From Gonocerus acuteangulatus (Eukaryota > Arthropoda > Insecta > Hemiptera > Coreidae): a stretch of 64,000 bases of DNA. Positions 47,009 through 58,814 of this stretch are shown here, in pieces; position 1 is the stretch's first letter; each line of letters opens with the position of its first letter. The notes beneath the pieces are model-generated. The model made no database searches, had not been told where the DNA came from, and worked only from the letters and a program-made list of their open reading frames with translations. Location: positions 89,257,972-89,321,971 of the forward strand of contig OX328124.1 of NCBI GenBank assembly GCA_946811695.1. The letters run 5' to 3'. Made by a program: the position numbers and the translations under genes.

Positions 47009-48029
47009 TAGTGTGTGTTTATATAAATGTATGTAGTAGGTATGGATGTGTATAATAATTAAATATGAATTTATGTACATGTGATATATATTTACTTGTG
47101 TATATATTTATATTTAAGTTTATAAATGTAAATATGAATTATGGAATTAATGTAATGGTACTCATATATAACTGGAAGTTATAACCTCACTTATAATAAT
47201 AACTTGATAATTAGTATATAAATTTGCTAAAACCGAAATATAATACGATGCGCTACAAATATGAATTTCACAAAGATAGTAGTTTGATGCTATGCCCTTT
47301 TATGATTATGGAAGATTCTTCATTTGGAAGTTTTGGATTGCTTAAAATTCGAAAAAGATGATATTGATCCTTTAAAGAAAAATATTTTCTTCTTTGGATT
47401 TTTATCCTGCAATTTAATTTAAACCGTGTTTAAAAAAATGTTAACATTTATTTATTTTGGTCTCAACAGAAAACTTATCCCCAAATTTAATCACTTCAAA
47501 GTTAGTTACAAGGTAGTAGGTATTTCCCCTTAAAAAGACATGAAAGTGTTGGTGAAAGTTTGATGGCGGTACAAACATTTGTGTGCGAATTTCATACCCA
47601 AAATTGTTTGCCCAACTTTTTACTAAGTTTCTTATTGAATATTAACAAACTTAGTAAAAGGACACGTTGTTAATGGACGGAAACCTAATAATTCATGCCT
47701 TAGTAACTTAGAGACTACTTGAGATTTGATTCTTTACTTATCAAAGAAATAAATAAAAAGTGTTTAAGTATTAATAACTAATTTTAAGTCCGGGCAACAA
47801 TACTTAATAATACAGATGATAACGGAAATGAATATCAGAAATAATGGTATACAAATATTACTTGAAGACATTACGATTATTCTAAAAGTAGGCAAAGCAT
47901 TATTCTAAAGTGGCAGATTTTAATGAACCTGGGTTGACGCGAAACAAAATTTTATACTTCGTATTTTCGTAATAGGCGGAAGGTCAAATAATAAAAACTT
48001 CACCACACAGTTTCACTAACTTTATTGTG

Positions 48030-48070
48030 TCCCTACATGTTTCACACCTTTCTGGTGCCTCTTCAGGAGA
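48030..48070 (-). ncRNA. Hammerhead-ribozyme-like motif, mirror copy
   Basis: On minus: TCTC, CTGAAGA (48066-48060), stem II CACC/GGTG with loop AGAAA, GAAAC (48043-48039), ATGTA, GGGA (48033-48030). Stem I has one G-U pair. All core positions agree with the hammerhead consensus. Confidence 0.5.
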
Positions 48071-48189
48071 AAAAGATACAAATACAAAACATACAGCCTC
48101 AACATGAGGAGGATAAGCTTCCACCAGTACGGCCAGGTCTAAACTGATCATGGTCTGAAAGTATGATATGTTTTATATTTGTATCTTTT

Positions 48190-48230
48190 TCCCCTGAAGA
48201 GGCACTAGAAAGGTCTGAAACATGTAGGGA
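48190..48230 (+). ncRNA. Hammerhead-ribozyme-like motif, best copy
   Basis: TCCC, CTGAAGA (48194-48200), a hairpin loop region GCACTAGAAAGGTCT, GAAAC (48217-48221), ATGTA, GGGA (48227-48230). CUGANGA and GAAA are the invariant hammerhead core; UCCC pairs with GGGA as stem I; the UA before GGGA would be the cleavage dinucleotide. Stem III would be only A-U/C-G, too short for a stable monomer, as in the animal hammerheads that work as dimers. Stem II in this copy is partly mismatched; the mirror copy pairs better. Confidence 0.5.
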
Positions 48231-48373
48231 CGCATTAAAGTTGGTGAAACTGTGTGGTGAAGTTTTTATTATTTGACCTTCCGCCTAGCACGAAAATACG
48301 AAGATCAAGAAAAGGGTCAGTTGAAGAATAAAAATTTTGTAGTGAAGATGGAGATAGTTAGCCGTTGCAGAGA

Positions 48374-48550
48374 TACGAAGACAAGGTATAGTTGGGATTC
48401 GGCTAGGAGAAAAAGTCTGACTTTCAGGAAGAAATCTGTATTTGGACGTTTAGGCTGCCAATGTGCAGCCGAAACGTCCAAATACAGATTTCTTCCTGAA
48501 AGTCTGACGTTTTTCTCCTAGCCGAATCCCAACTATACCTTGTCTTCGTA
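48374..48550. repeat. Near-perfect 177-bp hairpin
   Basis: The sequence from 48374 (TACGAAGACAAGGTATAG) folds onto itself to 48550 with a turn at CAATGT near 48459-48464. Only a few positions differ between the roughly 86-bp arms. It contains GCCGAAACGTCC. A diverged relative of one arm lies at 51608-51700, so the arm sequence is a dispersed repeat. Confidence 0.93.
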
Positions 48551-49840
48551 AAAATTGTATACATTGTTGTGATAAAATATCACGAGTTTTAATATATTAA
48601 ATAACTTGTGTAATGTATTAATATATTAAATAATTGTGTAATGTATAATATATTAAACAACTTGTGTAATGTATTTATATACACAGTTTGTGAATTGTAC
48701 TCTGTAATACTACTATACGATACATTGCTATATAGTAATCTACCAAAAGTTGTGAACTCCTAATAAATAAATAAATTATACAGTTTGGTGTATAAATGTG
48801 TGCTCAATAATAATAAATGCTTGTATAAGTTACTGAGTTGTCTGCACTAAGTATGTGTTTAACGGTCAAAACCTCATTTCTGTATTCACAAGTTGGTCTG
48901 TCATGTCTTTGTAGTAAGTACTAATGAGTTAGTATGGTGTGTCCCATGCGAAGGCTGGTTAAAATAACCGAGAAGTGTTCATTTTCTAGCCAGGATGGAG
49001 ATGGTACCCCTACTTTGTAAGAAAGCAAAGCTATCACTTCTAGTGGCAATCGTATTTACATCTCTAGGGGCCGTGTGAATAGGAAACAATGCTATGGGCA
49101 CTGGGAATTGTCACCGAAAACCATTTGCTTAAAATAAACAATTGTAGACATTTCGTAGGTTTGTTTTTCCCCTTGTGATAGATTAATCAAGGTTTGTTGA
49201 CGAATGTGCCCGAACTGGCTGAGTAATTAGAGGACATCCATCGATTGATCAGAAGAAGAGAATGAGCCTAAAGGTTTTTGCTCCGAGAGGAAACCGTTCT
49301 TCTCCTGCAACTAATGACTGTTGTACGGATCCGAGTAACAAGTGTTCAATTCCCAAGATAACTCTTTTTCCATTTCAGCCCTCTCCGTTCATTACCTAAA
49401 GCTCTGATGGAAAAACATTAAGAGCTAATGTATCTTTTATGATGTTAAAAAAATTAAATCTTTACAGTGTAGATGACAATACTCAAGGGAGTGAAAGTAG
49501 AAAAAAATTTGGTTAAATACTCCCTACAACACGTTTCTAACTGCTTTTGTTCCAATCATATCGCACTAGGATTTCTAAAGTACCTAACACAACTCAAAAA
49601 TAGGTTTTTATTTCAAACCGTCATAGTTATGACTATGAAAAACATGGTAAATCTATCTTTATCAACCATCAAAATTCTATGTAAATAGCTTCAGAGCTTG
49701 TACACCAGAGGGCACTTGTTCCACCCTTCCTGACTTTCTGCTAAGCCTCCTAAATAGGTAAGAGTGTCACATTTTCAGTTGAGTTTTATTTTGAGTTGTG
49801 TCTCTTTAGAAATACAAGCGCGATATGTCGTACTAAAAAT
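48551..49840. other. Intergenic, nothing recognised
   Basis: Short direct repeats of TGTAATGTATTAATATATTAA near 48600-48670. No supported gene. Confidence 0.55.
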
Positions 49841-50450
49841 TATTTAGAAAAAAAACGTGTTTTGTAGAAAATCCCCAATTATCACTGCTTGTACAAATTA
49901 TTGTTCAACGTTACATTACTTATTTGAGATCAGCATTAAATTTTCTTTTAGGGTAATGCACTTTCAATGTTTACAAGTGCATTTACAAACCGCAATAACT
50001 GCACAAAAAGTTGATATTAATAACAACGTCTAGTTAGCAATAAATTTTCAAGAATCACTATTCCTCTAAAAAATTCTGCAAGTTGCTAAATATCACAAAA
50101 GTTATAAAATTAAATTTCTTTTCCTTCGCTATACTTATAACTGAGATTATCCCTCAATTTTATATTGTAAATAGAAATTTAAATTTAACAACTTTTAGAA
50201 GATTCGGCAGCTTGCAGAAAATTGTTTTTGTAGGAATAGTGATTTTCTAAAATGTTTTGCTAACGAGACTTTTTTTTAACAATATAGACTTATTTAACAG
50301 TTTTTGCTGTTTGAAAAAGACATTTGTGAACACTGACAGTTGATTAGCCTGAAAGAATGGTGGTTACAAAACAGTTAGGTAAAGTTGAAAAGTAATTTAT
50401 ACAAACAGAGAAGATTAGGGAGATTTCTAAACAAAACACGTTTTAAATAA
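49841..50450. mobile_element. Full-length palindromic (foldback) element, about 600 bp
   Basis: The left half (ACGTGTTTTGTAGAAAATCC, ATCACTATTCCT, CTGCAAGTTGC) reappears reverse-complemented in the right half to CACGTTTTAAAT near 50449. The centre is near 50147 with little or no spacer. The arms have diverged by many substitutions and small indels, so it is old. No coding capacity. Confidence 0.78.
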
Positions 50451-50719
50451 CGATTTGTGGAGCACATGTGTGGAACAATAACAGATAGGAACATGCAGTT
50501 GGGAGTATTTAACTGCATTTTTGGCCTTGTTTTGCCCCATATACTATTGTCATCTACTTAAGATACACTCTTTATAATTATTGAGAATTTTATCCTTACC
50601 TAAAGGGTATAAATCTGAAATTGTTTTTGTTTAAGTCGTTAGCTAATTATTGATAAACAATACAAACTATCCCTCTTGGTAGGAAAGTATTGCTCAATTA
50701 TATTAAAGTAATTCTGTGT

Positions 50720-51045
50720 TCCTATATGTTAAAATTTTCAATTATGTCTGTATTTCTCACAACGTAGTACAGTTATAATGGCCTGGAGATATAATATGTG
50801 GTTATGTTTTAATGTTTGCTTCAGAATTTGTCGAGAAAGTTTCACTTGTTGAGGTAGTTGAATATTTGTTCTAAATATACCGCCTAGTAGTTCCGACATA
50901 TTGAAAGGGTAGTTATAGTTTTGCCTTTGTAAACCTTCTGTATGTATGTGCTTTATAGTCAGTGGTGTGTAACGCCGCGTGAATGCCGGCCTCTCATGTC
51001 TGGCCATGAGGTGTAATTTAACGAGACATAATTAATTCATTAAAT
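50720..51045 (-). pseudogene. LINE ORF2 C-terminal fragment
   Basis: The minus strand reads RLNYTLMARHERPAF and then RRYTPLTIKHIHTEG with NYPFNMSELLGGIF. This fits the LTHxYLMxR...PLTIKHILTEC end of I-like ORF2; the final zinc ligand Cys is Gly here. The last 40 codons do not match the family well. The upstream part is absent. Confidence 0.78.
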
Positions 51046-51600
51046 TCATTAAATATGGGCAATTGCCGGATATCGAATTTTTCGTTCATTAATAATTCCT
51101 AGCGTAAAAAAAAAGTATTTCTATTTTAACGTTTTAAAATTTAAAGTGCTTTTTGTGATTATTGCTTTCTTCTCTCTCTCTCCTCTCCATCTCTCTCATT
51201 GTATCTTCAATCCATTAGCTGACTCGTTTCAAATTCAGGGGTCCTCTTTTATTTATTCATCAAAATTATATTCATTTCACCATTCTAGCTCATTTTATTT
51301 TTTTATTTTATTTTTTAATAATAATTCAATGAAAATATACCCTATCCACCAAATGAGCCAATTAATTATTTTTGTAATTACTTTTACTTTTAAATGTCCC
51401 ACAATAACCATTCATCGCTTTATTATTTCAAATACCACCATTAGAATACTACTCCTTTCAATATATGTATTCAATTTACATATGATGAAAACAGTTTGAA
51501 TAATAAAAAAAAAGTTGTTTTCGCCGGAGCTCCATAACTAAGCCGCATTCCTGCGTAAAAGTACATACAAATACTAAATAAACATAAATAGTTTTAAAAA
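51046..51600. other. Intergenic, nothing recognised
   Basis: Short TC run near 51172-51200; the 117-codon plus frame at 51146-51499 is Phe/Ile/Ser-rich, without motifs, typical of chance in AT-rich DNA. Confidence 0.5.
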
Positions 51601-51607
51601 GTCAAGT

Positions 51608-51705
51608 ATTGTTGGGATTCGGCTATGAGAGAACGTCAGATTTTCAGAAAAATGAAAGTTTTGAACGTTTCGGCTCATTCTTTGGCAGCCTTTCTCGGCG
51701 ACAAA
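51608..51705 (-). repeat. Diverged relative of the 48.4-kb hairpin arm
   Basis: Shares GTTGGGATTCGGCTATGAGA and AACGTCAGATTTTCAG with 48390-48440, then AACGTTTCGGCTC and GGCAGCC. On minus it gives CCGAGAAAGGCTG...AGCCGAAACGTT, the same layout as the motif at 63825. Only one arm is present. Confidence 0.7.
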
Positions 51706-52050
51706 ATATACATACATATTATCAAACAATAATCACAAGAGTTAGTAAATTTAACATCATCACAAGAGGTTATTAAGTTTTTTAAGTACTTCTTAGGTAA
51801 AGTAGGGTTTTTATGAACAGATTGATCAGTAGTTTTTTTTTTACAGAAATTTTAGTTAAGAGTAAGTAGGAAAAAAATTAACAAAGGCGTCAAGTAAAAA
51901 CTTTTCTTATTACCCTAACGGCATATCATTTCAAACAGTTTTGTACTTGAATTAGTTGTAATGGACAGCTGAATAAATTATTAATTGTTATTTAATTTTT
52001 TTCTAGGCCAAATCCCTACAAAGCGATTTTTGTTTCTTACAACGTATTGG

Positions 52051-52347
<297 letters not shown>

Positions 52348-52349
52348 AA

Positions 52350-53350
52350 TTAAATTAACTGAATGGGAGGTTGTTTTTATTTGAATTAATAAATACTTGT
52401 AATTATTCTCGCTCTTATAATTCAAATGGAAACCTATTATCTAAACCGAGACTTCGATCAAATATTTATTTTTCTAAGAATCTCCAAAGATTTTTTAGTC
52501 GTAAATCAACAACCAATAACTATGATTATTATCCTTGAATAAACCAGCAGTTAACAATATCTCTAGAATGTCACTTTCATCTTCACATTAAGCCGTACAT
52601 GAAGAGTTTTACTACAAATTAATAATTAGGGCAACTAAAAATGTCTGAGATATTAAGACCTTAAGATCCAGTAAACATAAAATAAAAATCTTCAAAAGTT
52701 TGCAGGTTATGTCTCTCTGACTAAAGCCTTTTATAGTGGACGCAATAAGAAGAACATACCTTATTGAACTCCTATAAAAACTTCTCTAGCTGTTGTAATT
52801 TTATAACTTCAGTGTTTTCAGCTGTTTCTATCAATCTAAGTGTCCATTTGTCTTCTTTTATTATGCACTTAATTTTCATAAATACAAAACTAGGAAAAAA
52901 AAAACTCTTTATAAGTTTAGTACAATAAAATTCTGAATAGTTAGATGTGGAATTCTAATTTACAACTGAAAAGACATTATTAAAACTTGGCTTTTTGAAA
53001 TTTTCACTTTGTAATTTTGACGACTGTCCAAAAATCGAAGTTAATCACACAATAAAAAATTAGTTCATTGAAGTGCAAATATAATATCTATTTTATTGTT
53101 TACTACTGGATATTAGCATATGTTTTTCAAAATATTGCTAATTTTATTTAGTAATATTAGTGATGTCATAACTGATTATAATGATAATTTGTGCAGGTTT
53201 TGGCTAATTCGGTTGGACACAAAATCTTTTTCACACTTCTTCTGTTTTTGGTTGTTTTTTAAGAGCCAGGTAAATTTCTTTGGACGAAATTGAGAGCCCA
53301 TTTCCTTCCATTCTGTGCTTAACTATTCATCAGTTACAAAAATATTCTTA
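52350..53350. other. Intergenic, nothing recognised
   Basis: AT-rich, no open frames or repeats recognised. Confidence 0.6.
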
Positions 53351-53354
53351 TATA

Positions 53355-54610
53355 CAGTAGCTCACAGTCAAAATGATGCAAACCAAGATTTCTATTTCTA
53401 TTGCTAGTTGCTCTCAATTTGTTACAATTTAAATGTCAATGCACATGAGGGCATAATGATCCATTGTCATACATTAAGTTTTTATAATCAAATCAACTCT
53501 ACAACATTTATACAAATAAAAAAAAATCGTCATTAAAACTCATAGGAATTGAAGGTCACAGTGAAAAAGATGCAATGTTCCGTTTAGAAAATAAGTTTTC
53601 GTCAATTTTTGGGACATGAGTTTACTAGTATTTTAATTCCTTTTCATTATTTTAATAAAAACGAAAATATACTATATTAATACAAGTAATCAGTCTTGTT
53701 CAAGCATTTGCTTAAATTTGGTACGCATACAACTATTCCTGAACGAGAAATAGTGATTAACAAATTTAAAATGGGCAAAACAACATAAAATCGCTCTATT
53801 ATTAATAGGAGTTACGCGACCATTCAACATATTATTGAACGTTATAAAAAAGAAAACAGAATAATAAGAAAATCTAGAGTCATTACAAAAGAAACGTTTT
53901 ACTGGCAATGACAAACGGTGGATTATGTGCCAAATAAAAAATAATTCAAAATTAAGTGCTGCAAACTAGGCTACATTAGTTAAAAAACGTTTAAATAAAA
54001 CGGTGTGTGCTGAAACCATTCAAAGAGTGGTAAGAAAAATACAATACAATGGTAGATTTGCAAGGCAAAATTCTTACATCCACGAAAAATATAAAAAGAT
54101 GCAAATTATATTTCCCAAGAATTACTTAAAGAAGAGTTGGATTTCTGGAGAACTGTTTTGTTTTTGGATGTGTCAATATTTACTTTGTTAGGCTCTGGTA
54201 GAACAAGTTTCGTCTGGAGAAAGACGAATGAAGAGCTCCATGGGAATAATCTTCGCCAGACCATCAAACATTGAGGTGATCATGTTATGGTTTGGGGATG
54301 TATGGCTGCTTCGGCGGTAACATATCATCATTTTATTCAGGAAACAATAGATAAACATTTATATTGTGGCATCCTGAAGAAAATATTGCAATCAATTTAG
54401 GAATAATAAATTATTTTGCTTTTTATAGACATACCGATCCCAAGCATTCTTCTTATATCGGAAGAGAATAGGTTCATATAATTGTTCCAAAACTATGAAA
54501 GGACCCGTCAAATCACCAGACCTCAACGTCATAGAGAATTTATGAAGTTAATTAGAAACAAAAGCGAGGAAACATTAGATAAACATGAGTCCAAGTTATT
54601 CATGTTTATT
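53355..54610 (+). mobile_element. Tc1-type transposon, decayed, right end lost
   Basis: The left end follows a TA: CAGTAGCTCACAGTCAAAAT. The site CACAGTCAAAATGATGCAA (53363) is repeated as CACAGTGAAAAAGATGCAA at 53557, the IR/DR layout of many Tc1-like elements, in which the transposase binds both sites. The transposase remnant follows. I see no matching right repeat before 54720, so the 3' end is deleted or unrecognisable. Confidence 0.85.
53730..54545 (+). pseudogene. Tc1-like transposase, multiple frameshifts and stops
   Basis: Fragments in order: PEREIVINKFKMGKTT and NRSYATIQHIIERYKKENR (N-terminal paired-type DNA-binding region, from about 53738), CAETIQRVVRKIQYNGRFA (54004 on), FVWRKTNEELHGNN, GDHVMVWGCMAASAV (54270-54315), TDPKHSS (second catalytic Asp region) and SPDLNVIENL (54515-54543, with the third acidic residue region). 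The N-terminus is interrupted by stops and the middle by frameshifts, so no active enzyme is possible. Confidence 0.88.
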
Positions 54611-54619
54611 TTTTCTTTA

Positions 54620-55465
54620 TACTGGTAATATTAAGCACATTAATTTTGGGGAATATGGCTTTGCAGCTCCTTGGAAAATGATAGGATAGGATATGGGGTT
54701 TGGGACTCAACTACTACTACTTTTTGCGCGTAGTATATCGGTTTAAAAGGTTAAGACTCCTAGGTTTTGTCTTACTAATTTATTTGTTAGATTTGATTGT
54801 ATGTAGTTTGTTATTGGTGACTTCTGACCACATGTGGACCTCTGTCCATTCATCTGAAACCTATTTTTGGATCCAAAAGAAACCTTTCTGGCTTCGGCTC
54901 CTAATTGGGATGTTGTCTTTTTTTTGGAATAAAATGAAAGGCATTCAGCCCTTATCGCGGCTATTAAAGGGTGATGGCCTTTAGATATCCCGTCCAAATA
55001 TCTGTGCATAAATGGGTGTTAAAATTACTATGAGAAAAGCGATTGCTTTGATAAAGTATGTATATTTCTATATCATTCTGAATTGACAATATTTTTCGAT
55101 ATTTTCTCTTTGTGACAGAGGCAAGAGTAAAGAGCGACTGTTTACTCAGCTGTGTGAGATCCTACGGGTGCCCCATTAGATATTCATCGAATCCTAAAGT
55201 TCACTAGATCCTCTATCTAACAGCTTCAACTAATAGGTTTCTCCTAAGTAAGCACCTTCAAGTAAGTTCGCCTCTCTATCAGATCCAGCCACTTCCAGTT
55301 TGCAACAATAACCCCATTACCATCGGTAATAGTTACTTGTTTGTTATACCTTTCTTAGATAAATAATTAAATTCAACGGGAATGTGACATCCTGTCTTTA
55401 AATAGATGAGAAAACAGGAGTGACGTTCAAATTAATATATTGTGAAAATCCGAAAAATGTTTTGC
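54620..55465. other. Intergenic, nothing recognised
   Basis: Open frames at 54700-54984 (plus) and 54743-55009 (minus) overlap and have no family motif; treated as chance. Confidence 0.5.
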
Positions 55466-55467
55466 GA

Positions 55468-55790
55468 ACGTCCGACTCGCAGAAACTACGTCATCTTAGA
55501 GCGTTTCCGTTCTTGCTCCTAGGATAATTTAGAAATCGTAGAAATGAAACGGCCATGATCGTTCGTGATAAACCTAATCACGTGTAAAAATTTAAAAAAA
55601 AAATTAAGACGTCACAACACAAAACTTCTTCATTTAAGCACCGATTTCTCTGAATAAGATTGCTCTTTCAACAATCGCACACGAACCGTTTTTTTTAGAA
55701 ATATAATCTATTTCTTAATAGACCCCTACAATTACTATAATTTCCCAATCGATTTCCAGGCATATAAGAGTGTAAGTTGAAGGTGAGTAC
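55468..55790 (+). mobile_element. Helentron-like family, left-end fragment
   Basis: Starts GTCCGACTCGCAGAAACTAC, with GTCATCTTAGAGCGTTTCCG, and follows the family interior (AAGCACCGATTTCTCTGAAT, CCCAATCGATTTCCAGG) for about 320 bp before ending abruptly. No AT array or 3' hairpin. Confidence 0.72.
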
Positions 55791-55833
55791 AGCGAAGCAT
55801 CAATGGAATCTTAAAAAAAAACTGGCTAATTAC

Positions 55834-57095
55834 AAATATTAGCGACGTTTCAGACCTGTTCAGGTTCATCATCAGGTATCTTATATTAAGTTGTGTTAAG
55901 GTATATTGTGATATTTTTAAATTTCATTTTAAAGTCCATAAACCAGGAACAATACGGGACTGAGAATTCCAACCTGTGGGACACCTGCACGTTGGGGGAA
56001 GAGAGGAGATAAGGAGGCACCTTTGGATGTCTGGAAAAAACGGTCGGAGAGGTAATCTCTTCAAGAACACCTGTGTCTACTTCAACCATGGCTAAATAAA
56101 TGGAGAATTAAATTAAATGCAGAAAAATCTAGCCATGCAACATTCACACTTCGTAAATCATGCTGCCCACCAATAACCCTCCAAAACATTCAAATTCCGC
56201 AGAAATCGCAAGTAAGATACTTAGGACTGATACTAGACAAACGCTTAACTTGGAAGCCACACATAACCCAGAAAAGACAGGAACTAAACACACGTTTTAG
56301 ACTTTTATTCCGCTTATTGGACAAACGCTCGAAACTAGCATTGACTAACAAACGACTTATATACAATACCGTACTCCGACCAATATGGACTTGAACTCTG
56401 GGGTTCCACTAAACCTTCCAATTCCTACAGAATACAAACAATGCAATCCAAAATCCTTCGAAGAATATCTAATGCTCCTTACTACGTCTCGAACCTAACC
56501 CTGCATAATGACTTCAATATCCCCTTTATCCAAACCCTGGCCAAATCAACCTATCAGAAGTTCCATTCCAATCTCCCTGGCTATCCAAATCCTTTGATAA
56601 ATTCTCTATCCTTGTTCCAAAATCCATAAAATCCTCATAGAAGACTGAAGCGGAGGTGGCCTAGAGACAATTTGCTTTAACATCTGCATTCCACAAAATG
56701 TGTTATATTTTCTTTTATAAAATTTTTACAGTTGTTTCAATTTTTTCTTAAAATGTATTATTCTTGTGGGTTATGTAATTGTTCATATTCCCACATCAAG
56801 CCTCACAAAGTCATTGTAACAGAACCAGCAATATTACTGGAAATATGTAAACTCATATTTTTGTAATAATCAATAATAATAATAAAAAAATAAAAAATAA
56901 AAATAAAAAGTGCATAAATATTAAATTTTGAGAGTGAACTTAACTCCAAGTAAGCATCTTCATGATTTGTTGAGGAGACAAGCTACATTCACACTGGTTA
57001 TATAGTGTGAACGCAACTTGTTCACACACAACTTAATATAAGATGCCTGATGATGAACCTGAATAGGTTCGAAACATTGCTAATATAAGTTAATG
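55834..57095. mobile_element. Pair of inverted hammerhead-like repeats bracketing a Jockey insertion
   Basis: Left (minus): ACACAACTTAATATAAG, CTGATGA (55875-55869), hairpin, GAAAC (55851-55847), GTCGCTAATATT. Right (plus): ACACAACTTAATATAAG, CTGATGA (57047-57053), stem II GAACC/GGTTC, GAAAC (57071-57075), ATTGCTAATATA. The roughly 60-bp modules face each other like the 48-kb foldback. A Jockey copy (55920-56930) fills most of the interior. In these two I cannot draw a good stem I, so ribozyme activity is doubtful. Confidence 0.6.
55920..56930 (+). pseudogene. Jockey-type RT copy with 5' inversion and 3' A-rich tail
   Basis: On plus from 56059: LQEHLCLLQPWLNKWRIKLN, RYLGLILDKRLTWKPHIT and LIYNTVLRPIWT; after a small deletion near 56392, ELWGST, KILRRISNAPYYVS and LKRRWPRDN: the C-terminal half of a Jockey reverse transcriptase, then a 3' UTR ending in an (A/ATAA)-rich tail near 56930. 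On minus, 56060 down to about 55925 reads RDYLSDRFFQTSKGASLSPL and RAGVPQVGILSPVLFLVYGL, the RT segment that should come just upstream. The part between (with the YADD box) is missing. The closing order, with upstream piece inverted against the downstream piece, is the known product of twin priming. Confidence 0.88.
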
Positions 57096-57099
57096 TTTT

Positions 57100-58755
57100 A
57101 AACAATTTTAAATTAATATCGAAAGCTTTCAAAACTTAAACGATGTATTTAATTGGACTTACAATTTTTTATTACAAGTCAAATGATAAAAGAACACAAA
57201 CAGCTTTGTTTGTGAGAACCAATATTCCTGCCACCATCCGTTAGAAAACGTTTGTAGTAAAGAATTTTTGTGGTGCTAACAAAAAAACAAAATCGATCCT
57301 TTATTTGATCTATCATTCATATTATGTATGTGTGTTATTTTAATATGCAATACAAATTATTCAGCATTATACCCATTCAGCAGTATTTGACTTTTTATGT
57401 ATTTTGTTGAATTTCTTGAAATCAGTTGGTAATTAGAATATAATAATTGGATAGATTTTTTTTATTATATCTGTAATTGGGCTAATAACGCCGGTATATG
57501 TACAGTTCGGTGATCAACGGGGACATTCGACGTGGCTTTGGCATTTGATAGTCTAAGAAATGTACTGGAAATAACATTCTAGCATAAATTTCGGTTTTAC
57601 ATCCTCACGCTGGGAAAACGTTTTACAAGTTTTAGAAAAACTTAGAAAGTTGGTTTCGTTCAATGGTGTGATGGTTTTTGCTTTAAATTCTGAGTTTCTG
57701 TACTAATCTGTGAGTTAAACATTTCATGGAAAGGAGCTATGATGATTCTATTTCGCCATGAATCTACAAGTCCAGCTCCAAATATTTCCAAGTCGTGCAG
57801 AAAGGAAACCCTCATGGAGAAGCTTGTAGGATGAGGCCTTCTAAGCCATTGGCCTCATAAGGTTGGTAGTTGATGATGTGTACTTTACCTTAACAAGGCA
57901 TTTAATCCGCTTACCGCCTATCACACCATAACGACTCATGCTTGCTCATAATGTTGCTATAAATCATGAACAGCAATGTCATAGTATGTTCTTACGGAGG
58001 TATGAGGATACGCAAAGGAAACTTTTGTTGTTTAATTATAATTAAAACGATAATCATGAGCTAGCTAAAATCACGCTAATAATTTAGTTTTTTTTTGTTG
58101 CATTTGATTTTATGACTCCATCGCCTTTTGACTCGAGCCTCTGCCCCACAAGCTCCAAGTAAATTCATGATACTAGAAAAACTTACCAGACGAACCTAAG
58201 CCACAGGTATACTTTGATATGTCAGAAGCCTTTGGACACACTACTATTATCAGTGCCATTGATGTGACATCTCGTCGAAAATGTATGAAACTAAGACAGC
58301 TATTATTTTTTGAATAAATGCATTGGTATTTAGTTAAAATATGTTGACATAAAACTAGAACATAATTCTACAAAAAACAATTATTGATGTGTAAATAAAT
58401 CATGTGGAAATATATTCCTAAACCTGACTACAATTTGTGACAAATAAATTAATCTTATCACTGGAAATGAATCGTATTTAATATAATTGCGTTATATTTA
58501 TTACGAGTCAGTGGCCATTTTATGCTCTGCTTAATCTCAATTCTTCTTCCATCTTGTTCTTTTCCGCCGTTTTTTATCTTCAAACTTGAGAGTTAGAACG
58601 AATAATTTAAATAAGTGGCCTTATATTAAATAAGATTGTTTTCCTGTACCTTTGGTGCTTTGTGACGTATTTAATTATATTAGTTCAATTAAGAAAATTA
58701 AATTCTAAGAGCATCGATAAGTCCTGGCTTATTTAATTTGACTTTTTGTACCTTT
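57100..58755. other. Intergenic, nothing recognised
   Basis: AT-rich. No supported coding region; a moderately GC-rich patch at 57720-57960 shows no motif. Confidence 0.5.
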
Positions 58756-58759
58756 AATT

Positions 58760-58803
58760 TTTATTAAGAGTGAGTCGCCATGAAGCGGAACACCAACAAA
58801 AAA
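58760..58803 (+). mobile_element. LINE 3' tail
   Basis: GTCGCCATGAAGCGGAACAC then CAAC and an A run. Same terminus as 28068-28180 and 29905-30035; it ends right where the next LINE fragment starts. Confidence 0.65.
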
Positions 58804-58814
58804 AAAGCGCAATT

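Larger units (their letters stand above)
47957..48303. mobile_element. Foldback element with a hammerhead-like core in each arm
   Basis: The arms 47957-48090 and 48170-48303 are inverted copies (CTTCGTATTTTCG, GGCGGAAGGTCAAATAATAA, CACCACACAGTTTCAC) with few differences; the spacer is about 80 bp. Each arm holds CTGAAGA, a hairpin and GAAACATGTAGGGA. No coding capacity. No target duplication is evident. The GAAAC-containing module suggests a Penelope-like or retrozyme-like origin. Confidence 0.8.

Noticed and set aside
54700..55009. Overlapping open frames next to the Tc1 remnant
   Set aside because: They have no similarity to transposase, overlap on both strands and carry no domain; chance is likely.
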